Assembly (NCBI RefSeq): GCF_000012985.1
Contig: NC_007645.1
Span: 6,499,001 to 6,563,000, forward strand
Reading direction: 5' to 3'
Source of the DNA: Hahella chejuensis KCTC 2396
Lineage (GTDB): Bacteria; Pseudomonadota; Gammaproteobacteria; Pseudomonadales; Oleiphilaceae
DNA: 64,000 nt
The translations under genes and the position numbers were made by a program. The notes beneath the pieces were generated by a model, which made no database searches, was not told the origin of the DNA, and saw only the letters and a program-made list of their open reading frames with translations. Positions 1 to 8,907 of the stretch are shown in pieces. Numbering within the stretch: position 1 is the stretch's first letter; each line of letters begins with the position of its first letter.

Positions 1-2
1 TC

Positions 3-539
3 GACCTGGGATGCGGCGACGGTACGCTGCTGGACTATCTGCAAACCCATAAACAGGTTCGTGGTTACGGTCTGGAAATCAGCAGTGAGAATATCACTGA
101 GTGCCTGCGCAAAGGCGTCAACGTCATTGAACAGGACCTGGACAGTAAAGGCCTGAGCAACTTCAAGGACAAAAGCTTCGACATGGTGGTGATGACGCAG
201 GCGTTGCAGGCGGTCAGGCAGCCGGACGTGTTGCTGGAGGAAATGCTGCGTCTGGCCAAGGAAAGCATCATCACGTTCCCCAATTTCGGTTACTGGCGAC
301 TGCGCTACTATCTGGCGCGCAAAGGTCAGATGCCGGTATCCAAAACCTTACCCTATACTTGGTACAACACGCCCAACATCCACTTGTGCACATTCAAGGA
401 TTTTGAGGAGCTGTGCTACCAAAAGAACATCCATATTCTGCACAGGACCGTAGTGGACGACGAGCATCGGACCAACTGGCTGAACCAGCTTTGGCCAAAC
501 TTATTGGGGCAGATTGCTATCTACCACGTTACACGGTGA
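3..539 (+). CDS. metW: MetW, methionine biosynthesis methyltransferase-like protein (5' end missing)
   Basis: SAM-dependent methyltransferase-fold protein that is normally encoded next to metX (homoserine acetyltransferase) in proteobacteria. The frame is open from the first bases of the window and begins inside the SAM-binding glycine loop (DLGCGDGTLLDYL), so only a short N-terminal stretch is missing. Further family features are the GYGLEIS acidic-loop region and the ITFPNFGYWRLR segment. The gene ends 7 bases before the DUF4426 gene and is probably co-transcribed with it. Family assignment is firm; the biochemical role of MetW is only partly understood. Confidence 0.93.
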   Translation, partial: DLGCGDGTLLDYLQTHKQVRGYGLEISSENITECLRKGVNVIEQDLDSKGLSNFKDKSFDMVVMTQALQAVRQPDVLLEEMLRLAKESIITFPNFGYWRLRYYLARKGQMPVSKTLPYTWYNTPNIHLCTFKDFEELCYQKNIHILHRTVVDDEHRTNWLNQLWPNLLGQIAIYHVTR

Positions 540-546
540 GGCTCGT

Positions 547-1014
547 ATGAAACTATTTACAACGTTCTTCCGCTCTACTTTTTACTCCGCTCTGGTCTTG
601 CTTGCGTTGACGCTGGTCGGTCGCCCGGCTCTGGCTGAACAAAAGCAGGTTTTCGGCGATTATGAAATACACTATATAGCGCTTCCCACCACAATTCTGG
701 ACCCGGAAGTGGCGACGCGCTATGAGCTGCCACGCAGTAAATCCACCGGCTTCGTGAATATCTCCGTGCTCAAAAAGCAGGAGGATGGCTCTATGCGCGC
801 CGTCTCGGCGTTTATTCGCGGAAAAGTGAATAATCCCGTACAGCAAAGCAGAAGCCTGGATTTCCGGCGCATCAACGAGGGGGACGCGCTCTATCAAATC
901 GCTCAATTCTGGTACAGCCAGGGAGAGGTATTGACGTTCCAGCTGGAAATTCAGGCCGACCCGAATCAAGGGCCTTTCTCTCTACGCTTCCATCAAGAAC
1001 TGTTCCCGCAATAA
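547..1014 (+). CDS. DUF4426 family periplasmic protein
   Basis: A 155-aa exported protein of unknown function. The chosen ATG gives a classical signal peptide (basic start, hydrophobic core, cleavage near ALAEQ); an in-frame upstream start would overlap metW and place extra residues ahead of the signal. The mature part is beta-rich with the segments YEIHYIALPTTILDPEVA and VNISVLKKQEDG, which I recognise as DUF4426. This family usually follows metX-metW and precedes rdgB, as here. No catalytic motif is visible. Confidence 0.85.
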   Translation: MKLFTTFFRSTFYSALVLLALTLVGRPALAEQKQVFGDYEIHYIALPTTILDPEVATRYELPRSKSTGFVNISVLKKQEDGSMRAVSAFIRGKVNNPVQQSRSLDFRRINEGDALYQIAQFWYSQGEVLTFQLEIQADPNQGPFSLRFHQELFPQ

Positions 1015-1058
1015 CTCCCGGGAACAGTCATCCGACTTATTCAAACATACTGAAAATC

Positions 1059-1658
1059 ATGCAAAAGATCGTATTAGCCAGCCATAACGCCGGCAAAATC
1101 AAGGAGCTGAACCGATTGCTCGGCTCCCTCGACATTACTGTCGTCTCTCAGAAAGAGCTGAACATTCCCTCCATTGAGGAAACTGGACAGACTTTTATCG
1201 AAAACGCCATTCTCAAAGCCCGTCACGCAGCCGCCGTCTCCGGCCTGCCTGCTCTGGCGGACGACTCCGGCTTGGAAGTGGACGCCTTGCAGGGCGCACC
1301 GGGCATCTATTCCGCACGCTTCGCTGGCGAAAGCGCTTCAGATCAGGATAACAACGCCAAGCTGCTGCAGTTGCTGGCGAATACACCCACCGGCGCCAGA
1401 ACCGCGCGCTTTCACTGCGTACTCGCCTTTATGCGACACGAAGCCGACCCAGTTCCGGTTATTTGTCACGGCGCCTGGGAAGGCTCTATTGCAGAGCAGG
1501 CGAGCGGCGGCGGCGGTTTCGGCTACGACCCATTATTCTGGCTGTCTGATCGACAGTGCACCTCGGCGGAGCTGACGCCGGAAGAGAAGAACGCTCTCAG
1601 CCATCGCGGACAGGCGATGGCGCAACTGGTTGCGGAGTTGACCCGCCTATATGGCTGA
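1059..1658 (+). CDS. rdgB: RdgB, dITP/XTP pyrophosphatase
   Basis: House-cleaning nucleotide pyrophosphatase (Ham1 family) that hydrolyses dITP, ITP and XTP to monophosphates and so keeps deaminated purines out of DNA. The 199-aa protein has the family's usual length. Visible motifs are SHNAGKIKEL at the N-terminus, DDSGLEVDAL with the metal-binding acidic residues, GAPGIYSARFAG, and GFGYDPLF near the C-terminus. It overlaps the start of hemW by 8 bases, suggesting translational coupling. Confidence 0.96.
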   Translation: MQKIVLASHNAGKIKELNRLLGSLDITVVSQKELNIPSIEETGQTFIENAILKARHAAAVSGLPALADDSGLEVDALQGAPGIYSARFAGESASDQDNNAKLLQLLANTPTGARTARFHCVLAFMRHEADPVPVICHGAWEGSIAEQASGGGGFGYDPLFWLSDRQCTSAELTPEEKNALSHRGQAMAQLVAELTRLYG

Positions 1659-2817
1659 CATTTTGACGCCGGGGCTGCATACGCCGCCCCTGGCGCTTTA
1701 CGTTCACATCCCCTGGTGCGTGCGTAAATGCCCATATTGCGACTTTAATTCTCACACCGCCCGATCGGAGCTGCCTGAGCGGGAATATCTACAAGCGCTG
1801 TTAAGCGATCTGGATACGGAGATGTTCCGGCTGGAACAGATCGGCGGGAAAAGAGCTCTTGGCTCCATTTTCTTTGGCGGCGGTACGCCGAGCCTGCTCT
1901 CACCCGACATTATCGCATCGGTTATCGACGGCGCGCGCCAGCGACTGGGCTTCCATGACGACATTGAGATCACGCTGGAAGCCAATCCAGGAACGGTTGA
2001 CGAGGCCAAGTTCAAAGACCTGTTTCAAGGCGGCGTTAATCGCTTGTCTCTGGGCGTACAGAGCTTCCAGCCTGAACTGCTGACAACGCTTGGCCGCATA
2101 CATAACGGCGAGGACGCCATTCGCGCCGTGGATAAAGCCCGGCAGGCGGGATTCGATAATTTTAACCTGGATCTGATGCACGGATTGCCAGGACAATCTC
2201 TGCAGCATGCGATGGAAGATCTCGACACAGCGATTAGCCTTGGCCCAACGCATCTTTCCTGGTATCAACTGACCATCGAACCGAATACCGAGTTTTACCG
2301 CCATCCGCCCCAATTACCGGAAGACGATACCCTCTGGGAAATCCATGAGAACGGCTGCGAACGTCTAGCTCAGGCTGGTTATAACCAGTATGAGATCTCC
2401 GCCTTCGCCCAAACGGGGAAGGAGTCCAGACACAATCTCAATTACTGGCGCTTTGGCGACTATCTGGCCATCGGCGCCGGCGCTCATGGCAAGCTGACGG
2501 GATCTTCCGGGGACGTTATCCGCTATTGGAAAACCCGCTTGCCACAGCACTATCTCAGCCGCATCGACAACTATACAGCGGGGGAGGAGATAACTCCGGC
2601 CCATGAAGCCGGCGTGGACTTTCTGATGAATGCGCTAAGACTAAGGGAAGGCGTGGAGGAAGAGCTGCTGGTGCGCCGCACTGGCGTTGGCGTCTCTCTA
2701 TTAGAGCCGCAACTGAGCGAAGCGCGCCAAAAAGGCTGGCTACAGGCTGACAGACTGCAGTGTACAGAATTAGGCTATCGTCACTTGAACGCTGTTTTAA
2801 CTCATTTTATGGACTAG
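1651..2817 (+). CDS. hemW: HemW, radical SAM heme chaperone
   Basis: HemW (formerly called HemN-like) is a radical SAM protein that binds heme and delivers it to respiratory enzymes. The 388-aa protein carries the 4Fe-4S motif CVRKCPYCDFNSH (CxxxCxxC) near residue 25, then FFGGGTPSLL and the GVQSFQ segment of the radical SAM barrel, and a C-terminal HemN_C region. Its start codon lies inside the end of rdgB, the usual rdgB-hemW arrangement. The NxYxxW-type C-terminal sequence (HNLNYWRFGDYLAIGAGAH) fits the family. Confidence 0.94.
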   Translation: MADILTPGLHTPPLALYVHIPWCVRKCPYCDFNSHTARSELPEREYLQALLSDLDTEMFRLEQIGGKRALGSIFFGGGTPSLLSPDIIASVIDGARQRLGFHDDIEITLEANPGTVDEAKFKDLFQGGVNRLSLGVQSFQPELLTTLGRIHNGEDAIRAVDKARQAGFDNFNLDLMHGLPGQSLQHAMEDLDTAISLGPTHLSWYQLTIEPNTEFYRHPPQLPEDDTLWEIHENGCERLAQAGYNQYEISAFAQTGKESRHNLNYWRFGDYLAIGAGAHGKLTGSSGDVIRYWKTRLPQHYLSRIDNYTAGEEITPAHEAGVDFLMNALRLREGVEEELLVRRTGVGVSLLEPQLSEARQKGWLQADRLQCTELGYRHLNAVLTHFMD

Positions 2818-2876
2818 CCCAGCCCGACAGCTTTGTTTTACACTGGACACTTCCCGGATAATACAGGTTTCTACCT

Positions 2877-3404
2877 ATGGACGACCCTCACCCGTCGCAG
2901 AAAAACCGCATTGCTTTCAGTCTCGCCGCCACGGTCCTTTTCGGCGGTCTGATTTTCTGGATTCACCCTCACCTGCAAAACGACATCGCGCCCTGGGGCT
3001 TCGTCAGTTTCGAACTGGCCAAAAATCCATTCCGAGCAGAACTCATCCTCAACTCATGGGGTCGTGAGGGACAGTTCTGGGCCACTTGGAGCCTGATTCT
3101 GGACTTTCCCTTCTTGGTCGCCTACACCGTGTTGCTTTGCGCACTGTCGCGAGGCGCGGACAGCGATCTGAAGCATTTGTTTACAGTGGGCTTTTTGATT
3201 GCGGGGATGTGCGACGCCGTTGAGAACTTCGCATTGGGCTTTGTACTGGGAGGTTGGTTATATCCACAGCTCACTGCTGCGGCCTACTATTTCGCCAGCC
3301 TGAAGTTCTTACTGCTGGTCACGGGAGGAGGATTTTTGCTCACCCGCCTGATGCGCTTCCTGCATATCAGAATCACCCGGGAAGCGACGGCGAAATCCAA
3401 CTGA
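2877..3404 (+). CDS. four-helix integral membrane protein of unknown function
   Basis: A 175-aa protein that I cannot place in a named family. About four hydrophobic segments are visible (near residues 12-29, 68-88, 98-122 and 128-152), so it should be an inner-membrane protein. A conserved-looking acidic pair lies in the GMCDAVENFALGF segment inside the third helix, which could be functional. It follows hemW by 59 bases and runs toward trmB, from which it is separated by a hairpin. Confidence 0.7.
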   Translation: MDDPHPSQKNRIAFSLAATVLFGGLIFWIHPHLQNDIAPWGFVSFELAKNPFRAELILNSWGREGQFWATWSLILDFPFLVAYTVLLCALSRGADSDLKHLFTVGFLIAGMCDAVENFALGFVLGGWLYPQLTAAAYYFASLKFLLLVTGGGFLLTRLMRFLHIRITREATAKSN

Positions 3405-3409
3405 GGCCT

Positions 3410-3432
3410 GGGGCGTCCGCAAACGCCCCTTT
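3410..3432 (+). terminator. hairpin between convergent genes
   Basis: A GGGGCGT / ACGCCCC stem (3410-3416 with 3423-3429) followed by TTT lies between the membrane-protein gene and the convergent trmB. It can serve as an intrinsic terminator for the plus strand; the T tract is short. Confidence 0.6.
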
Positions 3433-3439
3433 CGCAGTA

Positions 3440-4126
3440 TCAGTCTACGCGACGGAACATGAGGTCCCAAACGCCATGCCCCAAACGCTCGCCGCGCTTC
3501 TCAAACTTGGTGACGGGACGGGTGTCAGGGCGTGGTGAAAACTGCCCCGCTCCCGAAATATTCTCCATTCCCGGCGCTTCGCTCATGATTTCCATCATGT
3601 GCTCAGCATAAGGCTCCCAATCCGTCGCCATATGAAATACGCCGCCGCTTTTCAGTTTGGCGCGAATTCGCTGCACAAACTCCAACTGCACAATCCGACG
3701 CTTATTATGGCGCTTCTTATGCCAGGGGTCGGGAAAGAACAGCTGCACTCGATCAAGCGAAGCGTCCGGAAGGCATTTATCTATCACCTCGTTGGCGTCG
3801 TCCCAGAAAATACGGATATTCTCCAGGGACTGTTCCTCCATATTCCGCAACAGGGCGCCAACGCCCGGCTTATGCACTTCGACGCCAATGAAGTCCGCAT
3901 CAGGCTCACTGGCGGCCATTTCCGCCAAAGACTGTCCCATGCCGAAACCAATCTCCAGCACTACCGTTGAGCGGCGGCCGAACACGCTTTCCAAATCCAG
4001 CAGGCCGTTCTCCACAGCCAGGCCCTTTTCCGGCCACAGGCGATCAAAGGCTTTTTGCTGGGAGGCCGTCATACGCCCACCTCGAATAACAAAACTGCGA
4101 ATGGGGCGTAAATGTTGATTATCCAT
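3440..4126 (-). CDS. trmB: TrmB, tRNA (guanine-N7)-methyltransferase
   Basis: Forms m7G46 in the variable loop of tRNAs using SAM. The 228-aa protein shows the SAM-binding motif [16 protein letters not shown] and the signature [15 protein letters not shown], which is diagnostic for TrmB, followed by the [15 protein letters not shown] region. Length is normal. It is the only minus-strand gene in this part of the flank. Confidence 0.96.
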
Positions 4127-4658
4127 AGCTACTCTAAATCGTTACTCTAACTGCTTCAGGAAAGTCTGGTCACACCAATGAGGGAAACGCTATCGCCGTC
4201 ATCGGCAAACAGGGGCTGGAATGATAGGCCCCGTATAAAAAACACGCAACGACTTATCGCCCCATTTTTTATATGCGTCCGCCTCAGATCCGAACAAAAG
4301 ATCTCGCAATAACGCACCGAAACCTCCCGCGATCTTGCGCTATAAGAGTTCTTCAGCCTCATTACGTTATCGCAACGCACCAAAATAAAGCAGAATATAG
4401 GTGCGTTTTATCCCCGCAAAATGAGCGACGCACAACTTTGGTCCGGCGCCTGATACAAAGCAAAACGGAACCCTCAGTCCGCACCACCCGATACCATGGG
4501 CTTTAAGCTAAGCTATAAAGATAAGTGATCTAACGCTCCATGAACGGCGAGCCTTTCAGCAAGCTCCTTGGCCTTTATATTGCTTGGGCTGGAGATAGCA
4601 ACCCCGGCTATTGCAGTGCCGGAAACATCAACCATAGAGCTAATAATTAAAATGGAAG
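4127..4658. other. 532-bp intergenic region with an inverted repeat
   Basis: No convincing gene. An inverted repeat AACGCACC / GGTGCGTT (4374-4381 and 4400-4407) could be an operator. Short open frames here have neither ribosome binding sites nor recognisable products. The segment probably holds the promoters for trmB (minus) and for the gene at 4659 (plus). Confidence 0.45.
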
Positions 4659-5510
4659 ATGAACATATCTATTTCTAAAGTCCGCCAAGCCTATGAACGA
4701 CACCAAGCCCGGCAGCGCTGCCTGGAGCTTAGCCAACAGCTGCTGGAACTGATCACCCATATTCAGCAACATCGCGGCGCCACGCTGGCCATTCTGGGAG
4801 GCGACGACTTCTTCGAGATCCGCCTTGCCGCCATCAAACCCTATGTACTCAAAGACTTACAAGAAGTACAGCGGCTCCGGGGAGAATTGATCTCCGATGA
4901 GAGCTGGCAGAGTCTATGCGCAGAATGGTTTACTGTGAACTATCATTGGCGTCAGGATAGCGCCTTTCATAACTTTGAGTTGCATACCCATCTCATTCAG
5001 CAGTTATTGAAGCTATACAAGGACTTTCTGAACGGTCCTTTGTTTGAACATTTAGACATATCCCACCAGCCCGTGGCGCGCCTGACCTTGAATGAGCTGC
5101 CTGAGCTGATGGAAACCGCCGCCCAAATTCGCGGCATCGGCACTCACTGCCTGGCTTCAGGAGCGAAGGAGAAAGCCTTTGTCGACCGGCTTGGTTTTTT
5201 ATCCCGCTACTTCACGCAATCCAGCCACCACATCAGTGGTCAGTATGACGTGGATGAGCTTCTACAGGCTGGACAGCCCTGGTACAAGCTTGGGGATATC
5301 TGGCTGGGCATTGAACGCCGCATCACTCAGGAACTGACACCTGGGCGCACAGGAGAAGGACTTCTCGCGGATCAGTTCTTCAGTGACAGCAGCCAGCTTG
5401 TGTTCCAAGCCAAACAATATGTCAAAGCGGGCCTCAAACGCCTGAAAAGCGCCACCGACAGGGAGTTGGAGACATGGATAAACAGCAGCTCTTATCATAC
5501 CGGGACCTGA
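4659..5510 (+). CDS. hypothetical protein with nitrate/nitrite-sensor (NIT)-like helical features
   Basis: A 283-aa soluble, helix-rich protein. No signal peptide or membrane segment is present. The segment IQQHRGATLAILGGDDFFEIR resembles the QRERG-type motif at the start of NIT (nitrate- and nitrite-sensing) helical-bundle domains, and MetaAAQIRGIG-like residues follow around 150-165; this resemblance is weak and the call is an inference. An upstream GGAAG supports the ATG. It is followed by a strong terminator at 5710, so it is probably a single-gene unit. Confidence 0.55.
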   Translation: MNISISKVRQAYERHQARQRCLELSQQLLELITHIQQHRGATLAILGGDDFFEIRLAAIKPYVLKDLQEVQRLRGELISDESWQSLCAEWFTVNYHWRQDSAFHNFELHTHLIQQLLKLYKDFLNGPLFEHLDISHQPVARLTLNELPELMETAAQIRGIGTHCLASGAKEKAFVDRLGFLSRYFTQSSHHISGQYDVDELLQAGQPWYKLGDIWLGIERRITQELTPGRTGEGLLADQFFSDSSQLVFQAKQYVKAGLKRLKSATDRELETWINSSSYHTGT

Positions 5511-5709
5511 TCCCTCTACCTCCCGCTAAATCCGCCATGCTGAGCCGTTTTTACGCTCTCAGTTCACAAGCGCTTACAATCCTTGCTGCGTTCCTTTATA
5601 GATAGATTAGAGCATTTTTTGTACAATTTAATTGACTGGGCCATGCCTATGCACCCAGTCAAGCAAATTCGATCTGAAGCGATCGAAATTGTCTTCCTAA
5701 ACCCCATTT

Positions 5710-5735
5710 AGGAGCCCCCTTGGGCTCCTCTTTTT
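5710..5735 (+). terminator. Rho-independent terminator
   Basis: Perfect 8-bp stem AGGAGCCC / GGGCTCCT (5710-5717 and 5722-5729) with a CCTT loop, followed by CTTTTT. It ends the transcript of the 4659 gene and faces the 3' end of the comM remnant. Confidence 0.88.
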
Positions 5736-5793
5736 ATCGCTCCGCTTATTCATCAGCGATTCAAGCGCTTGCGCCCCGCGCTTATACCGACGT

Positions 5794-6288
5794 TTATTTC
5801 GCCTGCAGCATTTCATTCAGAGGCTCCCTGCGCCGGTCTAAAGCGCGAAAGCTGAGCGACTCTAGTAAGTGCGCCGCCTGGATATGGGGGGAGCCGGACA
5901 AATCAGCGATGGTTCTCGCCACCCGCAGAACCCGGTGGTAGGCTCTAGCGGACAAGCCAAGCCTTTGCAGGGCCCGCTCCAGCAACTGTCGCTCTTTTTC
6001 TCCCAACTGACAGTGCTGTTCCAGGGGTTCACCCTGCAAATACTGGTTGGCGCAGCCTGAGCGGGCTAATTGCGCCTGTCTGGCAGCGTTCACCCTGGAA
6101 GCAATCTGGGCGCTGCTTTCCGATCTGGCGGCGCGTTGCAGCTCGTTGATAGCGACGGCGGGGACTTCAACATGTAAATCAAAACGATCCAGCAAAGGGC
6201 CTGAAATCTTCTGCCGATAGCGACTCACTTGTATCTCCGTGCACTTGCACGCCACTTCAGGGTGGCCCGAATAACCGCAAGGACATGG
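5794..6288 (-). pseudogene. comM: ComM/YifB, C-terminal fragment left of the island
   Basis: About 165 residues from the C-terminal half of the Mg-chelatase-like AAA+ protein ComM, a branch-migration helicase used in natural transformation. The fragment starts at the PCPCGYSGHPEVACKC cysteine-rich segment and continues through LSGPLLDRFDLHVEVP and the C-terminal helical domain (AYHRVLRVARTIADLSG). Its upstream half is about 31 kb away at 37175-38218, the same strand, split by the island. Upstream of the junction the frame is island sequence, which can extend the open frame to 6324 but lacks the AAA+ Walker motifs. The remnant cannot be functional as a helicase. Confidence 0.95.
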
Positions 6289-6299
6289 TTTCATTGCCT
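6277..6299. repeat. attL, left attachment site of the island
   Basis: The core ACATGG (6283-6288) is preceded by host comM sequence and followed by island sequence. Compared with attR, the downstream arm agrees at TTCAT (6290-6294) and GC, giving 13 of 16 identical bases from the core onward. The left host arm shares CGCA with the island arm at the right end. Such short, imperfect identity is what a serine integrase with distinct attP and attB leaves. Confidence 0.85.
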
Positions 6300-6301
6300 T
6301 T

Positions 6302-6727
6302 TTGCCAGTTCGATTAACTGCCAAAAAATCAAAGGGTTACCTCTATCCGAAAGAGCTACGGACTCTCGGAGACCACATTAGAGCGCGAAGGCTTGATTTG
6401 CACCTTTCGCAGGCAGAGGTAGCAGAGCGTATCGGCGCATGCACCGAAACAGTGCTTGGCTGGGAGCATAATAAGCACCATCCGCCTGCGCGGTTTTATC
6501 CGAAAATAATGGAGTTCCTTACCTACTGCCCATGTGTATCAGTGGGCTCATTTGGAGAAAAGCTCTCTGTGTATGCCATACATCAGGGATACACCCTTAA
6601 AGCCCTAGCAGCGGCAATTCAGGCCGATGAGAGCACAGTGTTGGGCTGGGCACGGAATGAGCACTCCCCGAGCAGGAAATATGTAGATAGCCTGAGAGAG
6701 GCTTTGGGTAATGGCATATCGCCATGA
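6302..6727 (+). CDS. double helix-turn-helix (XRE-like) regulator at the island's left end
   Basis: 141 aa from a TTG start; no better start exists because an in-frame stop occurs at 6272 and no ribosome binding site is evident. Two tandem HTH units are visible: LSQAEVAERIGACTETVLGW near residue 35 and LKALAAAIQADESTVLGWAR near residue 97. It probably binds DNA and could control recombination. Odd feature: its frame is open back through the attL core and is in register with the frame of the integrase at the right end, so in the excised circle the two would form one protein of about 645 aa. As integrated, its expression is uncertain. Confidence 0.75.
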   Translation: MPVRLTAKKSKGYLYPKELRTLGDHIRARRLDLHLSQAEVAERIGACTETVLGWEHNKHHPPARFYPKIMEFLTYCPCVSVGSFGEKLSVYAIHQGYTLKALAAAIQADESTVLGWARNEHSPSRKYVDSLREALGNGISP

Positions 6728-6742
6728 CCCATAGAAATGACA

Positions 6743-6768
6743 AGAGGGTCTATGACCCTCTTTCTTTG
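6743..6768 (+). terminator. Rho-independent terminator after the double-HTH gene
   Basis: AGAGGGTC / GACCCTCT stem (6743-6750 and 6754-6761) with a TAT loop, followed by TTCTTT. It ends the double-HTH transcript and faces the convergent cluster. Confidence 0.82.
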
Positions 6769-6812
6769 TATTAACAGAGCAGACTATAAGCCTACCCCCG
6801 ATTAGCGATTAG

Positions 6813-7397
6813 CTAGGTAGCCATATTGTCGTCATAGTTCTCACGCTGAGCACGAACTAAAGCCATGTTGACGTTCTCATCAACCAGCCTTTGCCGATCA
6901 AACTTTTCTCTGAAAGAGTCATGCGCAAGCTCTTCCGATACAAGCGCAACCCCATACCAGTTACACAGCCACGCGGTGAGCTGCTGGGAGTTTTCTACTA
7001 CATATACAGGGCGCTTGAGCAACTCTCTAAGGCCGTCAACAGACTCTTTACCATCCAACGCTAATGGTTCACGAACCTCCCGTCCTTTCTTGTCCCAGCC
7101 GATCCAATAGCTATAAAAAGCAATTTTTGCAATTTTAGGACCGGGAGTGGCATGGAATTCGTAATACGCGGTATCTAAGTTCGGTTTGACGGCCGCGCAA
7201 TACTTGCGCATCAATGTCAGTGATATATTTGCAAACCTGTCCGTGGGAAGTTCAGGAAGACCACTTCTTAGGTCGTTATAGTGGTTGAAGCCATATTCTT
7301 GGCAACACTTATCTATCTTTTGACAGTGTGTGCCTTCATAGTCAGATATTTTTGCTAGATATTTGATAGAGGTAATGCAGTCTTGGAATGCGAACAT
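6813..7397 (-). CDS. hypothetical protein, last gene of the toxin-candidate module
   Basis: 194 aa from the ATG at 7397, chosen because GGAG lies at the right spacing upstream; a TTG further up has no such site. I do not recognise the family. The N-terminal part (about residues 1-40, with LAKISDYEG and the EYGFNHYNDLRS segment) resembles the small helical motif often found at the start of plasmid- or toxin-linked proteins; this is a weak impression. The centre is mixed alpha/beta with many aromatic residues (YYEFHATPGPKIAKIAFYSYW). It lies downstream of the HEAT protein on the same strand after about 180 bases and may be a partner or an immunity protein. Function unknown. Confidence 0.65.
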   Translation of the reverse strand: MFAFQDCITSIKYLAKISDYEGTHCQKIDKCCQEYGFNHYNDLRSGLPELPTDRFANISLTLMRKYCAAVKPNLDTAYYEFHATPGPKIAKIAFYSYWIGWDKKGREVREPLALDGKESVDGLRELLKRPVYVVENSQQLTAWLCNWYGVALVSEELAHDSFREKFDRQRLVDENVNMALVRAQRENYDDNMAT

Positions 7398-7581
7398 GTG
7401 GATACTCCGATGGCCTTGCAGTTCTTCCCGCAATTAGCATGCCGCTTGCTTGGCCTCAAAGTAAGTCCAAATGTTGAATGATTAGTTCGGTATTTCCCAA
7501 CGCGGCAGGGAGGCTACCTGAGCCCACGCACAAAATTATGAAAATTTTATTGCGTGAAGTCAACAGCATGCACTTGCAAAC

Positions 7582-8826
7582 TTACAGAACTCTTCCATTA
7601 CGCACCCACTGCCCAGCGCCAACACTGATTTGAGTAGCGAGCTCATTTTTCCAGAGCTCAACTTGTGTCAATTGATCTGCGTAGTAACGCTTTTCGTCGT
7701 ATGGTAAGTGCAGACCTGAAAACATCATTAAGTGCTCATGTGTTATTACACGAGACTCACGATCAGCGTTCATCATTTTGTTGGCCAGAGTCTTGAGATC
7801 AAACGCTACGCCACGCTGGTAACGAGTTGCAGCATCAAACTTAGCAATATTTTCCGCCAACCACTGATCCCAGAAAGAGGCTAGTTCATCCACATCTGCA
7901 TACTGATCAACATTCCACTCACCTGTTATCTCAGAGATTGCCGTACTTGCTGCGGCTCGCACCTCTTCACTTTCGTCCGCAAGGAAAGGCTTCAGTCCAT
8001 CAATTGCGCGAATATCACCGGTGAATCCCAAGCCTTTAAGTATCCCGGCGACGTCATCTTCATCATCGCTTTGCTCTTTCGCTTCGTTCAATAAGAAATG
8101 CACTACATCACCTGGATTCCCGTAACGGCCAATGAGGTATGCTAACGTTCCATCTTCCATCCTTTCTGACAGCGCGAATTTATAGAAATCCAGACCACTA
8201 TCGTCGCCCATCAGCAACAAGCTTTTTGCACATTCAATGCGGAAATAGCTACTCACATCTTCATCATTCATGAGCGTTTTGAGAGCACTGGTGTAGCTGG
8301 AATCACCAACGTAACCCAGCATGGAAATGGTGTATGTGGAAGGATTAGAGATAAGGGCGTCTACTCGGTAATACGAAGCTAGCTCATTGAGCATATTCTT
8401 AGCTACAACGCTTGAAAGCGCGTCATGAATCCATGGCTTCTGCAAGGCAAGGGCTTTATGGCCAAAGCGCTTTATTGTGTCTACGTCACATACTCGCAAA
8501 GCTGGCTCAACATTCCAGTGCGCGTTACCGTCCTTCTCCCCCATCTTTTGCAGGAGTATGGAATCCATGTCAGAGTCGCCGGAATACAGTACGACATGAC
8601 ATGCGACCTCTCCTCGCGCTCCTTTACTGTTGATTGCCGCCTGTAGTACGGCAGCATTGTCACCCACGCCAGTAGCCAGATGCCTCGCTATTTCCTCATA
8701 GGAAGTTTCTAACTGCATGAGGGCAGACGCCTTGCTTGCGTCTGCCACATACATACTCTTCGCTAACCTTTCCCGATCAGCCCACAACTTGACCGCATTC
8801 TCGAATTCATTTTCCCAGGCGTTCAT
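7582..8826 (-). CDS. HEAT-repeat protein of the toxin-candidate module
   Basis: 414-aa soluble protein. Helical repeats are visible in the middle (DEDVSSYFRIECAKSLLLMG, then LKPFLADESEEVRAAASTAI), typical of HEAT/armadillo-type scaffolds. I recall a broad family of such proteins (TIGR02270-like) next to type VI secretion cargo genes in proteobacteria, but cannot confirm membership. It follows the beta-propeller gene by 81 bases in the same direction, so it is probably in one operon with the HNH-like protein. A role as chaperone, adaptor or immunity partner is an inference. Confidence 0.72.
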   Translation of the reverse strand: MNAWENEFENAVKLWADRERLAKSMYVADASKASALMQLETSYEEIARHLATGVGDNAAVLQAAINSKGARGEVACHVVLYSGDSDMDSILLQKMGEKDGNAHWNVEPALRVCDVDTIKRFGHKALALQKPWIHDALSSVVAKNMLNELASYYRVDALISNPSTYTISMLGYVGDSSYTSALKTLMNDEDVSSYFRIECAKSLLLMGDDSGLDFYKFALSERMEDGTLAYLIGRYGNPGDVVHFLLNEAKEQSDDEDDVAGILKGLGFTGDIRAIDGLKPFLADESEEVRAAASTAISEITGEWNVDQYADVDELASFWDQWLAENIAKFDAATRYQRGVAFDLKTLANKMMNADRESRVITHEHLMMFSGLHLPYDEKRYYADQLTQVELWKNELATQISVGAGQWVRNGRVL

Positions 8827-8907
8827 ATATTTAATAGATCGTATGTAGGAAGCGTGGAGGCAATTCCAAAAAGGCCAGCCTCTTCTCCCACCACCGATAC
8901 AGACAAA

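Noticed and set aside
4156-4506. Open frames in the gap between trmB and the 4659 gene
   Set aside because: No ribosome binding sites, unnatural composition and no family; the segment looks regulatory.
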